A DNA stretch of 53,057 nt from Cohnella lubricantis (lineage in GTDB: Bacteria; Bacillota; Bacilli; Paenibacillales; Paenibacillaceae): contig NZ_JACJVN010000060.1 of NCBI RefSeq assembly GCF_014212015.1, positions 1-53,057 on the forward strand, read 5' to 3'. Under the pieces are notes generated by a model. The model was not told the DNA's origin and did not search any database. It saw only the letters and a list, made by a program, of their open reading frames with translations. The position numbers and the translations under genes were made by a program. This document shows positions 26,738 through 34,483 of this stretch, piece after piece; position 1 is the stretch's first letter; every line of letters starts with the position of its first letter.

Positions 26738-28435
26738 ATGAAGCAGACAATTACAGTGTATTTAAGAAAGATGAATCCCGCTATCGCTAGTCCATTTCTA
26801 CCTTTGGGATTATTCTTACTCGTCTCCCTAATAAGAATCTCGTTGCCTGGCCTATACATGGATTCCGTACTTCCTGATTATTATGCAGCCTATATTGGGC
26901 ACCAAGGGACTATACCTGCATGGATATTCCCTGACAATATGTTGTTTTCGCCTTATGAATATCCTTTATTAAGCTCCTTATATGGAGGGGCAACCCCAGC
27001 CTATATTGGTAAATTAGTGTGGAGCGTTATAGGGTACAATATTTTTTCAATTCGTTTACTGCACCTTTCATATGGATTGATTATTGTATATTTTTGTTAC
27101 ATCATAATTCGTTGGGCCACTGAAAATAAGACAATAGCAAGTTTTAGTGCAATGATGATTGCTATAGACCCTTCGTTTGTGCTGGCTTGGAGGACCCAAT
27201 ACTACCTTCAATTATTTCCACTTATTACTTTCATACTGTCATTGCTTTTATTTACGCGTTTCATTTTTGAAATGAGATCGAACAATAAATATTCAATAAG
27301 AACTATGGTTCTTATTGGTCTTCTACTTGGTTTTAGCGCATGGGGCTATTTTATTTATACTGGTTATGCCCTTGTGTTCTTTGGCGTGCTATTGATATTG
27401 TTATTTTCGATAAAACAAAAAAAAGTTGTAATTAAAACACTTAGTACGTTTATCGTTTCCTTTATAGGGGGTTATCTCCCATTTATCTATGCGCATTTCT
27501 CGATCTTTGTAACGCAAGGAATTCAGGGATACTTAACTACCCTGCGTTCTTTAAATAGCGCATATGAAATTGGTGAACACGGGGACATCGGCTTTTTGGC
27601 TCGTTTTCATCATGTGTGGGAACTAGTAAAGAATTTGTCTGGTGGAGACGTTATGGCTACCACAATGGTTGGACAACGTCTTCATGTTGGTGTAGTAGTA
27701 GGGGAAATAGTCTTTATAATTAGTGTGTTGATTGCATTAATATTTTTATCCTTAAGGTTTACGGAATGGTTTAATAAACAAGATGCCATTCAACATAGAC
27801 TCTACATCCTTACGGTTCTAACAATGGCACTAATTGGTTGCCACATTGTATTTGGTATAATTATTGGGCCATCTTTAGGATATCAGCATTTTGTTATGCT
27901 ATTACCTCTAACATATTTATCAGGGACTGGTGCTGGTTATGGGATTTATTCGTGTATAAAGGATCGACTCAAAAATAAGCTGGTCATTAAATGCGTTGTT
28001 GCAGTATTCTTTGTACTGTTAGCCGCCACTTATGTTAACAACAATTCAAATATCTATTCCAATCTTAAACGTACAGGTGGAGTAGGTTATTATAGCGATT
28101 CAATTAATCGATTAGCTGAATTTGCACAAGAGATCCCACCAGATGCCGTAATTTTATTTCCGCAATGGGGGTATTGGATGGGGGTAGCAACGGCAACTGG
28201 AGGAACGAAGGAAATTTGGTCTGAAACTAGCATAGAGCAGTTGATTGAGGATATTAATAATAGACCGGCCAAGTTTGACTATTACGTCGTATTGGAGCCT
28301 GCAAATGAACAAGCTGTTAAAGATATCGGTCTTCAAACGGATCTATCATTAAAAGAAATTATTAGATTTCATACACGAGAAGGAATTCCAACATTTTTTG
28401 TCGCACACTATCATCGAGACAATCTCACATTGTGA
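26738..28435 (+). CDS. Polytopic membrane protein, probable GT-C fold glycosyltransferase
   Basis: A 565-aa protein with about eleven or twelve membrane segments and a soluble C-terminal tail of about 110 residues. The first outside loop starts with LYMDSVLPDYY, giving acidic residues in the position where GT-C enzymes (PMT, ArnT and GtrC types) have their catalytic Asp. These enzymes use a polyprenyl-phosphate sugar on the outer membrane face. With the GtrA-like and GtrB-like genes downstream (29653 and 30099) it could be the transferase of a three-component side-chain system. No close family name can be given. Its 3' end overlaps the convergent acyltransferase gene by 11 bases. Confidence 0.68.
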   Translation: MKQTITVYLRKMNPAIASPFLPLGLFLLVSLIRISLPGLYMDSVLPDYYAAYIGHQGTIPAWIFPDNMLFSPYEYPLLSSLYGGATPAYIGKLVWSVIGYNIFSIRLLHLSYGLIIVYFCYIIIRWATENKTIASFSAMMIAIDPSFVLAWRTQYYLQLFPLITFILSLLLFTRFIFEMRSNNKYSIRTMVLIGLLLGFSAWGYFIYTGYALVFFGVLLILLFSIKQKKVVIKTLSTFIVSFIGGYLPFIYAHFSIFVTQGIQGYLTTLRSLNSAYEIGEHGDIGFLARFHHVWELVKNLSGGDVMATTMVGQRLHVGVVVGEIVFIISVLIALIFLSLRFTEWFNKQDAIQHRLYILTVLTMALIGCHIVFGIIIGPSLGYQHFVMLLPLTYLSGTGAGYGIYSCIKDRLKNKLVIKCVVAVFFVLLAATYVNNNSNIYSNLKRTGGVGYYSDSINRLAEFAQEIPPDAVILFPQWGYWMGVATATGGTKEIWSETSIEQLIEDINNRPAKFDYYVVLEPANEQAVKDIGLQTDLSLKEIIRFHTREGIPTFFVAHYHRDNLTL

Positions 28436-29507
28436 TCTGCTTCTTCCCATGGTTTGTTTGCATCCATTGTGTAATGCGACGAGCCAATTTAATAGATGGC
28501 TTCTCTACAAAGTACCATGATGCGGTTGCAAGTAAACTTGCCAATATACATGACAATAGCGCATTAACTTCAGGTTGCAGTTGCGGTAACATTTCATATA
28601 CCAACTGTGAAGATGGCCATCCGTATAGATATACACCATAAGAGATATCAATTGGAAGGTGAAGCTTTACTGTTAGTGATGAAGTGCCAATGTAGTATGC
28701 AAGTGAAATGAAAAACAACATAATATAATATTTGTTGTGAATGAAGCCTTCACAACATATTAGAAGAATAGTAAATATGATAACCAAGGAGCCATTAATT
28801 CTAAAGTGATTGTTGTTATAAAAAACCAGCCCCCCCAACAAGAATGTTATCGTATATTGTGGAAATACATTAAGCCCAAGCAAACCCATATCAGAACCAA
28901 TAAGAGGAACTAATTGAGGAGAAATGCCAACTGCCGCTATTAGAAGAAATAAAGCAATATTTGCTGTTTCTCGTTCGCGCAGCACTCCAAACAAGCTCAA
29001 TACAGCAACCATTAAATAGAGTCTAGCTTCTAATGTTATCGACCATAGAGATCCGTTTAACCCCTGATCGGGATGGTCAGTAAATACGCCCGGAAGAAAA
29101 TGTTCGTTCCAAATGAGACTTAAGTTATTCTTTATATAACGATGAACTTGATCATTTGTGAAATATTCACTAATGTCTAAATTGGTCAATAGCGATCCGA
29201 TAACAACGATGAAAAGTACGCATGCCACAAGGGCGGGGTAAATCCGAAAAAACCGTTTGACTGCAAACGAAAAGGTTGATGATGAGTCTTTTGCACTCTT
29301 GAAGATTAATGCTCCACTTAAGAAGAAGAAGATAAAAACGGCGACTTCCCCTGAGTGAGTAACTTGGGTAAGGCGGGCTAAGAAATCTGCCTTACCTGCT
29401 TTTGGGGCAATCGCATACGAATGTGCCCAAATCACTGATAGTGCCGCAATTAGTCGTACAAGGTCAAAGTTATTGTTATTTCTTTCGAAAACACTTAGCT
29501 TTATCAT
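28425..29507 (-). CDS. Acyltransferase family 3 membrane protein (minus strand)
   Basis: A 360-aa polytopic protein: NNFDLVRLIAALSVIWAHSY carries the conserved Arg and His pair, and FFFLSGALIFKSA and VKRFFRIYPALVACVL match the family. It probably acylates a surface glycan. The start is the ATG at complement 29505-29507, because GAGGAA lies upstream on the same strand (plus-strand bases 29514-29520); longer in-frame starts lack such a site. It is the only minus-strand gene inside the glycan block and meets the GT-C-like gene tail to tail with an 11-base overlap, which suggests separate acquisition. Confidence 0.82.
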   Translation of the reverse strand: MIKLSVFERNNNNFDLVRLIAALSVIWAHSYAIAPKAGKADFLARLTQVTHSGEVAVFIFFFLSGALIFKSAKDSSSTFSFAVKRFFRIYPALVACVLFIVVIGSLLTNLDISEYFTNDQVHRYIKNNLSLIWNEHFLPGVFTDHPDQGLNGSLWSITLEARLYLMVAVLSLFGVLRERETANIALFLLIAAVGISPQLVPLIGSDMGLLGLNVFPQYTITFLLGGLVFYNNNHFRINGSLVIIFTILLICCEGFIHNKYYIMLFFISLAYYIGTSSLTVKLHLPIDISYGVYLYGWPSSQLVYEMLPQLQPEVNALLSCILASLLATASWYFVEKPSIKLARRITQWMQTNHGKKQITM

Positions 29508-29652
29508 GCTATTTTCCTCGGCCCTCAATTGTATTTTTGCTATTATGTGCTCTTTCAGCATAGTTTCAAAGGCGAATGGTGTCAATATTCATCGATTTAT
29601 CGCGATAGTATGATAAAGTGAAAAAAGCAGGATGTTAAAGGAGGGCTCTTGA

Positions 29653-30099
29653 ATTCGTCATTTTTTACGACAATTCATTTCCTTTGCTGGAATTTCCGGA
29701 GTCGGGTGGTTACTAGACTTCCTATTGTTCTCTTTGCTTATAGAGCGATTTGACGTTAATGCATTCTGGGGTAATATTACTAGTGCGTCATTATCGGTTA
29801 CCTTCGTTTTCTTCGCAGCGACACGCAAGGTGTTCTTGGAAGTATGTGTAAAATCGAAGGGGATGAAATTCTTTATATATTTACTATATCAATTATGTTC
29901 TATTATCCTGTTTTCATTGTTAATTCGGTTAATAGCGCAACTATTAGTCCCAGTAGAGGGGATTATATCTATTAACTTAGAACTCGCTGGCAAAGTTATT
30001 TGTACCCCCTTTTCTCTTGCGACAAATTATATATTCATGAGGCTTCTAATAGAAAAATGGTCTTTCCATAGATCAAGTATAAATGGTGGTGCAAAATAA
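29653..30099 (+). CDS. gtrA: GtrA-like membrane protein with non-canonical start or frameshift
   Basis: The encoded protein has four membrane segments and the GtrA-type start HFLRQFISFAGISGVGWLLD, so it is probably the flippase of polyprenyl-phosphate sugar. No ATG, GTG or TTG precedes this conserved part in frame: a stop (TGA 29650-29652) comes first, and the first codon after it is ATT 29653, 8 bases after AAGGAGG (29638-29644), which is ideal spacing. Either AUU is the start, or translation begins at TTG 29649 and the T6 run at 29661-29666 holds one extra T; removing one T joins NSSF to LRQF in frame. An annotation from TTG 29725 would cut off the first membrane segment. The stop overlaps the next start (TAATG). 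Confidence 0.65.
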   Translation: MRHFLRQFISFAGISGVGWLLDFLLFSLLIERFDVNAFWGNITSASLSVTFVFFAATRKVFLEVCVKSKGMKFFIYLLYQLCSIILFSLLIRLIAQLLVPVEGIISINLELAGKVICTPFSLATNYIFMRLLIEKWSFHRSSINGGAK

Positions 30100-30893
30100 T
30101 GGACAAAATCTTGTTATTCATTCCAATGTATAACTGTGAACAGCAAATAACTAGGGTGTTAAATCAGATCGATAAGGGCGTAAGGAAATGGGTAACCGAA
30201 ATATTAGTTGTAAACAATATCAGTACAGATAATGGTGAACGAGCAGTAATTGATTATATTGAAAGAAACAACGACCTAAATATAAGACTTCATCGAAATA
30301 ATGAGAATTATGGACTAGGTGGCTCCCATAAGGTTGCTTTCCAATATGCAGTTGAGAATGGATTTGATCACGTCATCGTATTGCATGGGGATGATCAAGG
30401 AAATATTGATGATATTATTCCATATCTTGATAAAGGGATACATCGACAATCTGACTGCTTATTAGGAGCACGGTTCCAGAAAGGGGCACGCTTACAGGGT
30501 TATTCTGCATTCAGAACCTTTGGTAATAAAGTATATAATGCCCTTTTTTCACTTATAAGCAGGGAAAAAATTTACGACTTAGGTTCGGGATTAAATTGCT
30601 ATAGTACTAAGATGCTTAAAGATGAATACTATCGATGGTTTCCGGATAATTTGACTTTCAATTATTGCATGATACTGGCTAGTGTTTACAAGAAGCATCG
30701 CATCATATTTTTTCCGATCTCTTGGCGCGAAGAGGATCAAGTGTCGAATGTGAAATTGTTCAATCAGGCTATTGTTGTACTTAAGTTGCTTAAGAAATAT
30801 GCACTTAATAAGAAGCGGTTTATGTCTGAAGATCATCGAATCAAGTTGATTGATAATTATAGCAGTATAGTAGTCAAGACTTCTAACAAGTGA
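30099..30893 (+). CDS. Family 2 glycosyltransferase, polyprenyl-phosphate sugar synthase type (GtrB/DPM1-like)
   Basis: A 264-aa GT2 enzyme: ILLFIPMYNCEQQITRVL, EILVVNNISTDNGE, NYGLGGSHKVAF and VLHGDDQGN with the DxD-type motif. The dolichol-phosphate-mannose-synthase-like spacing suggests that it loads a sugar on undecaprenyl phosphate. The two C-terminal membrane helices typical of GtrB are absent, so it may act with the neighbouring membrane proteins. ATG 30099 shares a base with the gtrA-like stop, indicating translational coupling. The sugar is not known. Confidence 0.78.
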   Translation: MDKILLFIPMYNCEQQITRVLNQIDKGVRKWVTEILVVNNISTDNGERAVIDYIERNNDLNIRLHRNNENYGLGGSHKVAFQYAVENGFDHVIVLHGDDQGNIDDIIPYLDKGIHRQSDCLLGARFQKGARLQGYSAFRTFGNKVYNALFSLISREKIYDLGSGLNCYSTKMLKDEYYRWFPDNLTFNYCMILASVYKKHRIIFFPISWREEDQVSNVKLFNQAIVVLKLLKKYALNKKRFMSEDHRIKLIDNYSSIVVKTSNK

Positions 30894-30904
30894 GGACAAC
30901 TCAA

Positions 30905-31831
30905 ATGCGGTTACGAATGTTAACTTCTGTGATATTTTGTTTTTCAGTTTGTTTGGGTCTGATGTATACGATCTTAAACTTGATTGCATTCGATGATAGC
31001 CGACTAAAGCTTTCTTTTCCCTTTTATGTGGTAGCTGCTGTTCTTCTATATATTGCATCACATCTTTTAAGGATAACAAGGCTATATATTATTTTCATTG
31101 AACGGAAGTTTTCATTTCTTCAGTTATTGAAGATATACACAATAACGGCGTGGGTTAATATGGTAATCCCCTTTAAGATTGGAGAAATGTTTCGAGTATC
31201 CGAATTCTCGAAGCTATGTAAGAGCTTTAAAATGGGCTTTGTAAGTGTTTGGGTAGAACGATTTTTCGATACTTTACTGCTCCTTATCTTTGCTGTAGTC
31301 CTATCTGCTTATACGGGAACAACTCATTATGCATTGTTGATTATACTGTTTTTATTCGTTGCAGTAACGCTGTTCGCATTCTTTTCTTTTCCTTTTTCCT
31401 ATAGGTATAGTAAGCAACTTACTCTATCACATAGTCAATCTAGTAAGGGGCTTTTATTGCTAGAATTTATGGAATCACTAAAGTTATATTATACCTTCGC
31501 CAAAAAACTAGTTCGCGGCAGATTCCCCATTCTGTTTGGATTAACCTTGTTAATATGGTTATTGGAGGGCGGAGTATTCTATTACGTCACTTGTACATTA
31601 ACAAGTGAGTATAACTTGGATGAACTTATGCGCGTGTTAAATGGGGTATGGGCTTCAAGTAAGATTCATGGAGACAGCGGCATGCTGTACAAAATTGTGG
31701 GATTTGGTGTGCTAACGATTGGTGGGATTTCCGCTCTAATCAATCAGATTATTTTTCACTTTGTGAATAAAAGAGAAAATTTGCTGCAGAGCAATAATAA
31801 TTATCATATCCAGTATCAGTTCAGAAAGTAG
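30905..31831 (+). CDS. LPG synthase transmembrane-type membrane protein (UPF0104/AglD-like)
   Basis: A 308-aa protein with about seven membrane segments. The pattern IPFKIGEMFRVSEFSK followed by VERFFDTLLLLIF is that of the lysylphosphatidylglycerol-synthase transmembrane family, which is often found beside glycosyltransferases and proposed to help move lipid-linked sugars. ATG 30905 is chosen because TGAGGAC ends 7 bases upstream; a GTG at 30890 overlaps the previous stop. Function in this locus is inferred only from position. Low G+C matches its neighbours. Confidence 0.6.
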   Translation: MRLRMLTSVIFCFSVCLGLMYTILNLIAFDDSRLKLSFPFYVVAAVLLYIASHLLRITRLYIIFIERKFSFLQLLKIYTITAWVNMVIPFKIGEMFRVSEFSKLCKSFKMGFVSVWVERFFDTLLLLIFAVVLSAYTGTTHYALLIILFLFVAVTLFAFFSFPFSYRYSKQLTLSHSQSSKGLLLLEFMESLKLYYTFAKKLVRGRFPILFGLTLLIWLLEGGVFYYVTCTLTSEYNLDELMRVLNGVWASSKIHGDSGMLYKIVGFGVLTIGGISALINQIIFHFVNKRENLLQSNNNYHIQYQFRK

Positions 31832-31861
31832 TTGGAATTTGGTAGAAAGTTGAGGGTTCCT

Positions 31862-33340
31862 ATGGCTGACCAGAAGAATTTACATTTCATATTTGATGAC
31901 CGTTTTCATCCTTCGTCGAGTATTTCTAACGTTGTGGGTAATTCGACTTTCGGGGAAATATTGCACAAGAGAACTAAGCTGTCAAATAAAATCAAAGAAT
32001 TGCTTTTTGAAATGACCGATATTCCAGTTGATAACTTCTACTTGATTCGGGATATTGCGGACATTGAGAATCTACGGCAAACAATTAAAGAAACTAGTCG
32101 TCATTCAATTTTTGTTCACTTCATGTCGTATGCTGTAATTATTAATGAGGACCATTTTTTATTAGCACTCAAAAAAGCGATGTATATTGATACGATAATG
32201 ACCATACATCAAAATGACCCCTTAATCTATTATTTCCCCGAGGGCAGTGGCTATTTGAACTTTCTTGATCATGTATCAACTCGGGGGAATGTATTCTATC
32301 CATCAAACTTCGAGGAAGAATCTGTTTTGAAGCCAAACGATTTTGTGGTGGATATTTCGAAGCTTCAAAATTTTCTGCAGTTCTTTTCGGGGGGGTTCGA
32401 AGCGCGTCACTTCAATGCGCTCAAAGGAGACCTTTTTACTCTAACCAAAACTTCATCGGACAGGTCAAAAATGAGAAAAGAGCACGACTATTACCATCTA
32501 CTTCCTCCCGAGATGAAAGGGTGGTTCGTCGCTCCTTATAATTTCACCAACAATGAACGTGTTGCAAGTTATACAATGGAGAGACTGAATATCCCTGATA
32601 TGGCACTCCAATGGATCCATGGAGCTATATCTCCGAATGATTTGGCAACGTTCTTGGACAAGGTCTTTTTCTTTATCACTCATAGACCTAGAAGATCGGT
32701 TTCAAAAGATAGTTATATAAAGTCACAAAATGACCTCTATTATACAAAAGTTCTTGAACGGATAAATACTCTAAAGCAGTTGCCCGAGTACAGTCGACTT
32801 CATATGCTGATAGAAACCGGCACGTCGTATAATAGCATTGATGAAGTATTTGCTGATTATAATGTCTTATATAACAAGTACGCTTCCTATAATCAAGAAT
32901 TCTATGAAGTTATAGGGCATGGAGATCTTTGTTTCTCGAACATTTTGTATGATAAGAGTACCAACCTAATGAAATTCATTGACCCGAAAGGGGCTGTTCA
33001 GGAAGAGGATCTATGGGTAAATCCATACTATGACTTGGCTAAACTTTCTCACTCTATATTTGGAAACTATGATTATATCAATAATGAGATGTTTACAGTT
33101 TCTTTGGATTCGAACTGCGGGTTCCATTTGGACATTGAAATCAAAGAACTCACAACCTCTCAAGCCGTATTTCGGGATAAGCTTGAACAATATGGCATTG
33201 ACATCTTTATTGTAAGACTTTTCGAGGCTTCTTTATTCCTGTCCATGCTTCCCTTGCATATCGACAATCCGCGGAAAGTATTTGCCTTTGTATTAAATGC
33301 CATTCATATTATTGAGGAGTTGAAAAACAATGGGAAATAA
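31862..33340 (+). CDS. APH/choline-kinase-like phosphotransferase with long N-terminal extension
   Basis: A 492-aa soluble protein. The C-terminal half has the kinase signature of the aminoglycoside phosphotransferase fold: VIGHGDLCFSNILYD (catalytic Asp and Asn) and then MKFIDPKGAVQEEDLW (metal-binding Asp), followed by NPYYDLAKLSHS. The first 200 residues are unlike typical APH proteins, although a left-handed-beta-helix-like or binding domain is possible; I cannot name it. ATG 31862 has GAGGG at 31852-31856, while TTG 31832 directly after the previous stop has none. The two next genes (HAD and nucleotidyltransferase) overlap as a cassette, so this kinase probably phosphorylates a small molecule or sugar that is then activated as a nucleotide derivative. 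Confidence 0.65.
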   Translation: MADQKNLHFIFDDRFHPSSSISNVVGNSTFGEILHKRTKLSNKIKELLFEMTDIPVDNFYLIRDIADIENLRQTIKETSRHSIFVHFMSYAVIINEDHFLLALKKAMYIDTIMTIHQNDPLIYYFPEGSGYLNFLDHVSTRGNVFYPSNFEEESVLKPNDFVVDISKLQNFLQFFSGGFEARHFNALKGDLFTLTKTSSDRSKMRKEHDYYHLLPPEMKGWFVAPYNFTNNERVASYTMERLNIPDMALQWIHGAISPNDLATFLDKVFFFITHRPRRSVSKDSYIKSQNDLYYTKVLERINTLKQLPEYSRLHMLIETGTSYNSIDEVFADYNVLYNKYASYNQEFYEVIGHGDLCFSNILYDKSTNLMKFIDPKGAVQEEDLWVNPYYDLAKLSHSIFGNYDYINNEMFTVSLDSNCGFHLDIEIKELTTSQAVFRDKLEQYGIDIFIVRLFEASLFLSMLPLHIDNPRKVFAFVLNAIHIIEELKNNGK

Positions 33341-33746
33341 GGGGACTCTTATTGTCGACCTTGATGGAACGATTTGTCCGATTAAGACCAAAGATGAGAA
33401 ATACGAAGATTTGGTGCCATATCTTGAAGTTGTAGACAAGCTAAGGGAATGGAGAGAGAGTGGATTCCGTATTGTCGTTTTTACAGCACGGAATATGAAG
33501 ACTCATCAGGGCAATCTTGGATTGATCAATGTGCATACGGCTAGAATCATTTTGAACTGGTTGGACAAATGGGAAGTTCCTTATGATGAAGTGTTGTATG
33601 GAAAGCCATGGCCCGGAGAAAGCGGGTTTTATATAGACGATCGGGCTATTCGTCCCGATGAGTTTGTGCGGTATTCCCTGAACGAACTAGAGGATATTGT
33701 GGAATCGGGAAGAAGCAAACTCTCAAGGGGAGGAACTTATGCTTAA
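33330..33746 (+). CDS. Small HAD-family phosphatase-like protein of glycan clusters
   Basis: A 138-aa protein with the HAD motifs LIVDLDGTI (nucleophile region), VVFTARNM (motif II) and FYIDDRAI (motif IV region). It lacks a large cap domain. Small HADs of this type are found in capsule and LPS clusters next to nucleotidyltransferases. It overlaps the preceding kinase by 11 bases and the next gene by 8, so the three are translationally coupled. The substrate is unknown; removal of a phosphate from the cassette's product or intermediate is a reasonable guess. Confidence 0.72.
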   Translation: MGNKGTLIVDLDGTICPIKTKDEKYEDLVPYLEVVDKLREWRESGFRIVVFTARNMKTHQGNLGLINVHTARIILNWLDKWEVPYDEVLYGKPWPGESGFYIDDRAIRPDEFVRYSLNELEDIVESGRSKLSRGGTYA

Positions 33747-34470
33747 TATTGTTATAACTATGGGTGGAATCGGGAGCAGGTTTCAGAAGGCGGGTTACAC
33801 GCAGCCAAAGTATAAGATCGAGACTAAGGGGCGTACTCTTTTTGAATGGTCATTAATCAGTTTGGAGTCATTCCGCAAGCTGGTTCCAACCTATATTTTC
33901 ATTGTAAAGTCAAGCGATCAGTCAAGTACATTTATAACAGAGTCCTGTCACACTCTAGGGCTATCCAATATACACATCATTGAGATTGAAGAACTGACCG
34001 ATGGGCAGGCAACGACTGCATTGTTTGGAGAATCTGTATGGGATCCCTCTTTGCCGCTTCTGATATTCAATATCGACACTCATATAGAACCTGAATATCT
34101 GCTTCCTGAGACAATTCAAGGCGAAGGGTGGATCCCATGTTTCCAGGCACCAGGTGAATCTTGGAGCTTTGTTAAATTAGATGCCGAGCAAAATGCCGTA
34201 GAGGTTAGGGAGAAGAAACGTGTTTCGGATTTTGCCTCTGTGGGGATATATTGGTTTTCGTCGGCTCAATCGTATTCGAATGTATATAAAAAGTATTATT
34301 CTTCTTCAGCAAGGGAAGAAAAAGGTGAAAAGTATGTTGCCCCCCTATACAATCAATTAATTGCTGAAGGTAAACGAGTGACTATTGTTGATATACCTCT
34401 AGAGAGGGTTCATGTCCTCGGGACGCCAGAAGAATTAACTGCTTTTAACGAAAGTTTATATTCAAGGTAG
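33739..34470 (+). CDS. Nucleotidyltransferase-fold protein (NTP transferase) of glycan clusters
   Basis: A 243-aa protein with a divergent nucleotidyltransferase loop (IVITMGGIGSRFQKAGY, then PKYKIETKGRTLFEW) and LLIFNIDTHIEPEY as the metal-binding region. The Gly-rich loop and the PKY instead of PKP suggest a substrate other than ordinary hexose phosphates; related proteins in capsule clusters activate phospho-substituents with CTP or GTP. ATG 33739 has AGGGGAGGAA directly upstream; a TTG at 33697 lacks one. It is the last gene of the kinase/HAD/NTase cassette. Confidence 0.72.
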   Translation: MLNIVITMGGIGSRFQKAGYTQPKYKIETKGRTLFEWSLISLESFRKLVPTYIFIVKSSDQSSTFITESCHTLGLSNIHIIEIEELTDGQATTALFGESVWDPSLPLLIFNIDTHIEPEYLLPETIQGEGWIPCFQAPGESWSFVKLDAEQNAVEVREKKRVSDFASVGIYWFSSAQSYSNVYKKYYSSSAREEKGEKYVAPLYNQLIAEGKRVTIVDIPLERVHVLGTPEELTAFNESLYSR

Positions 34471-34483
34471 GTAATCGTTATGT

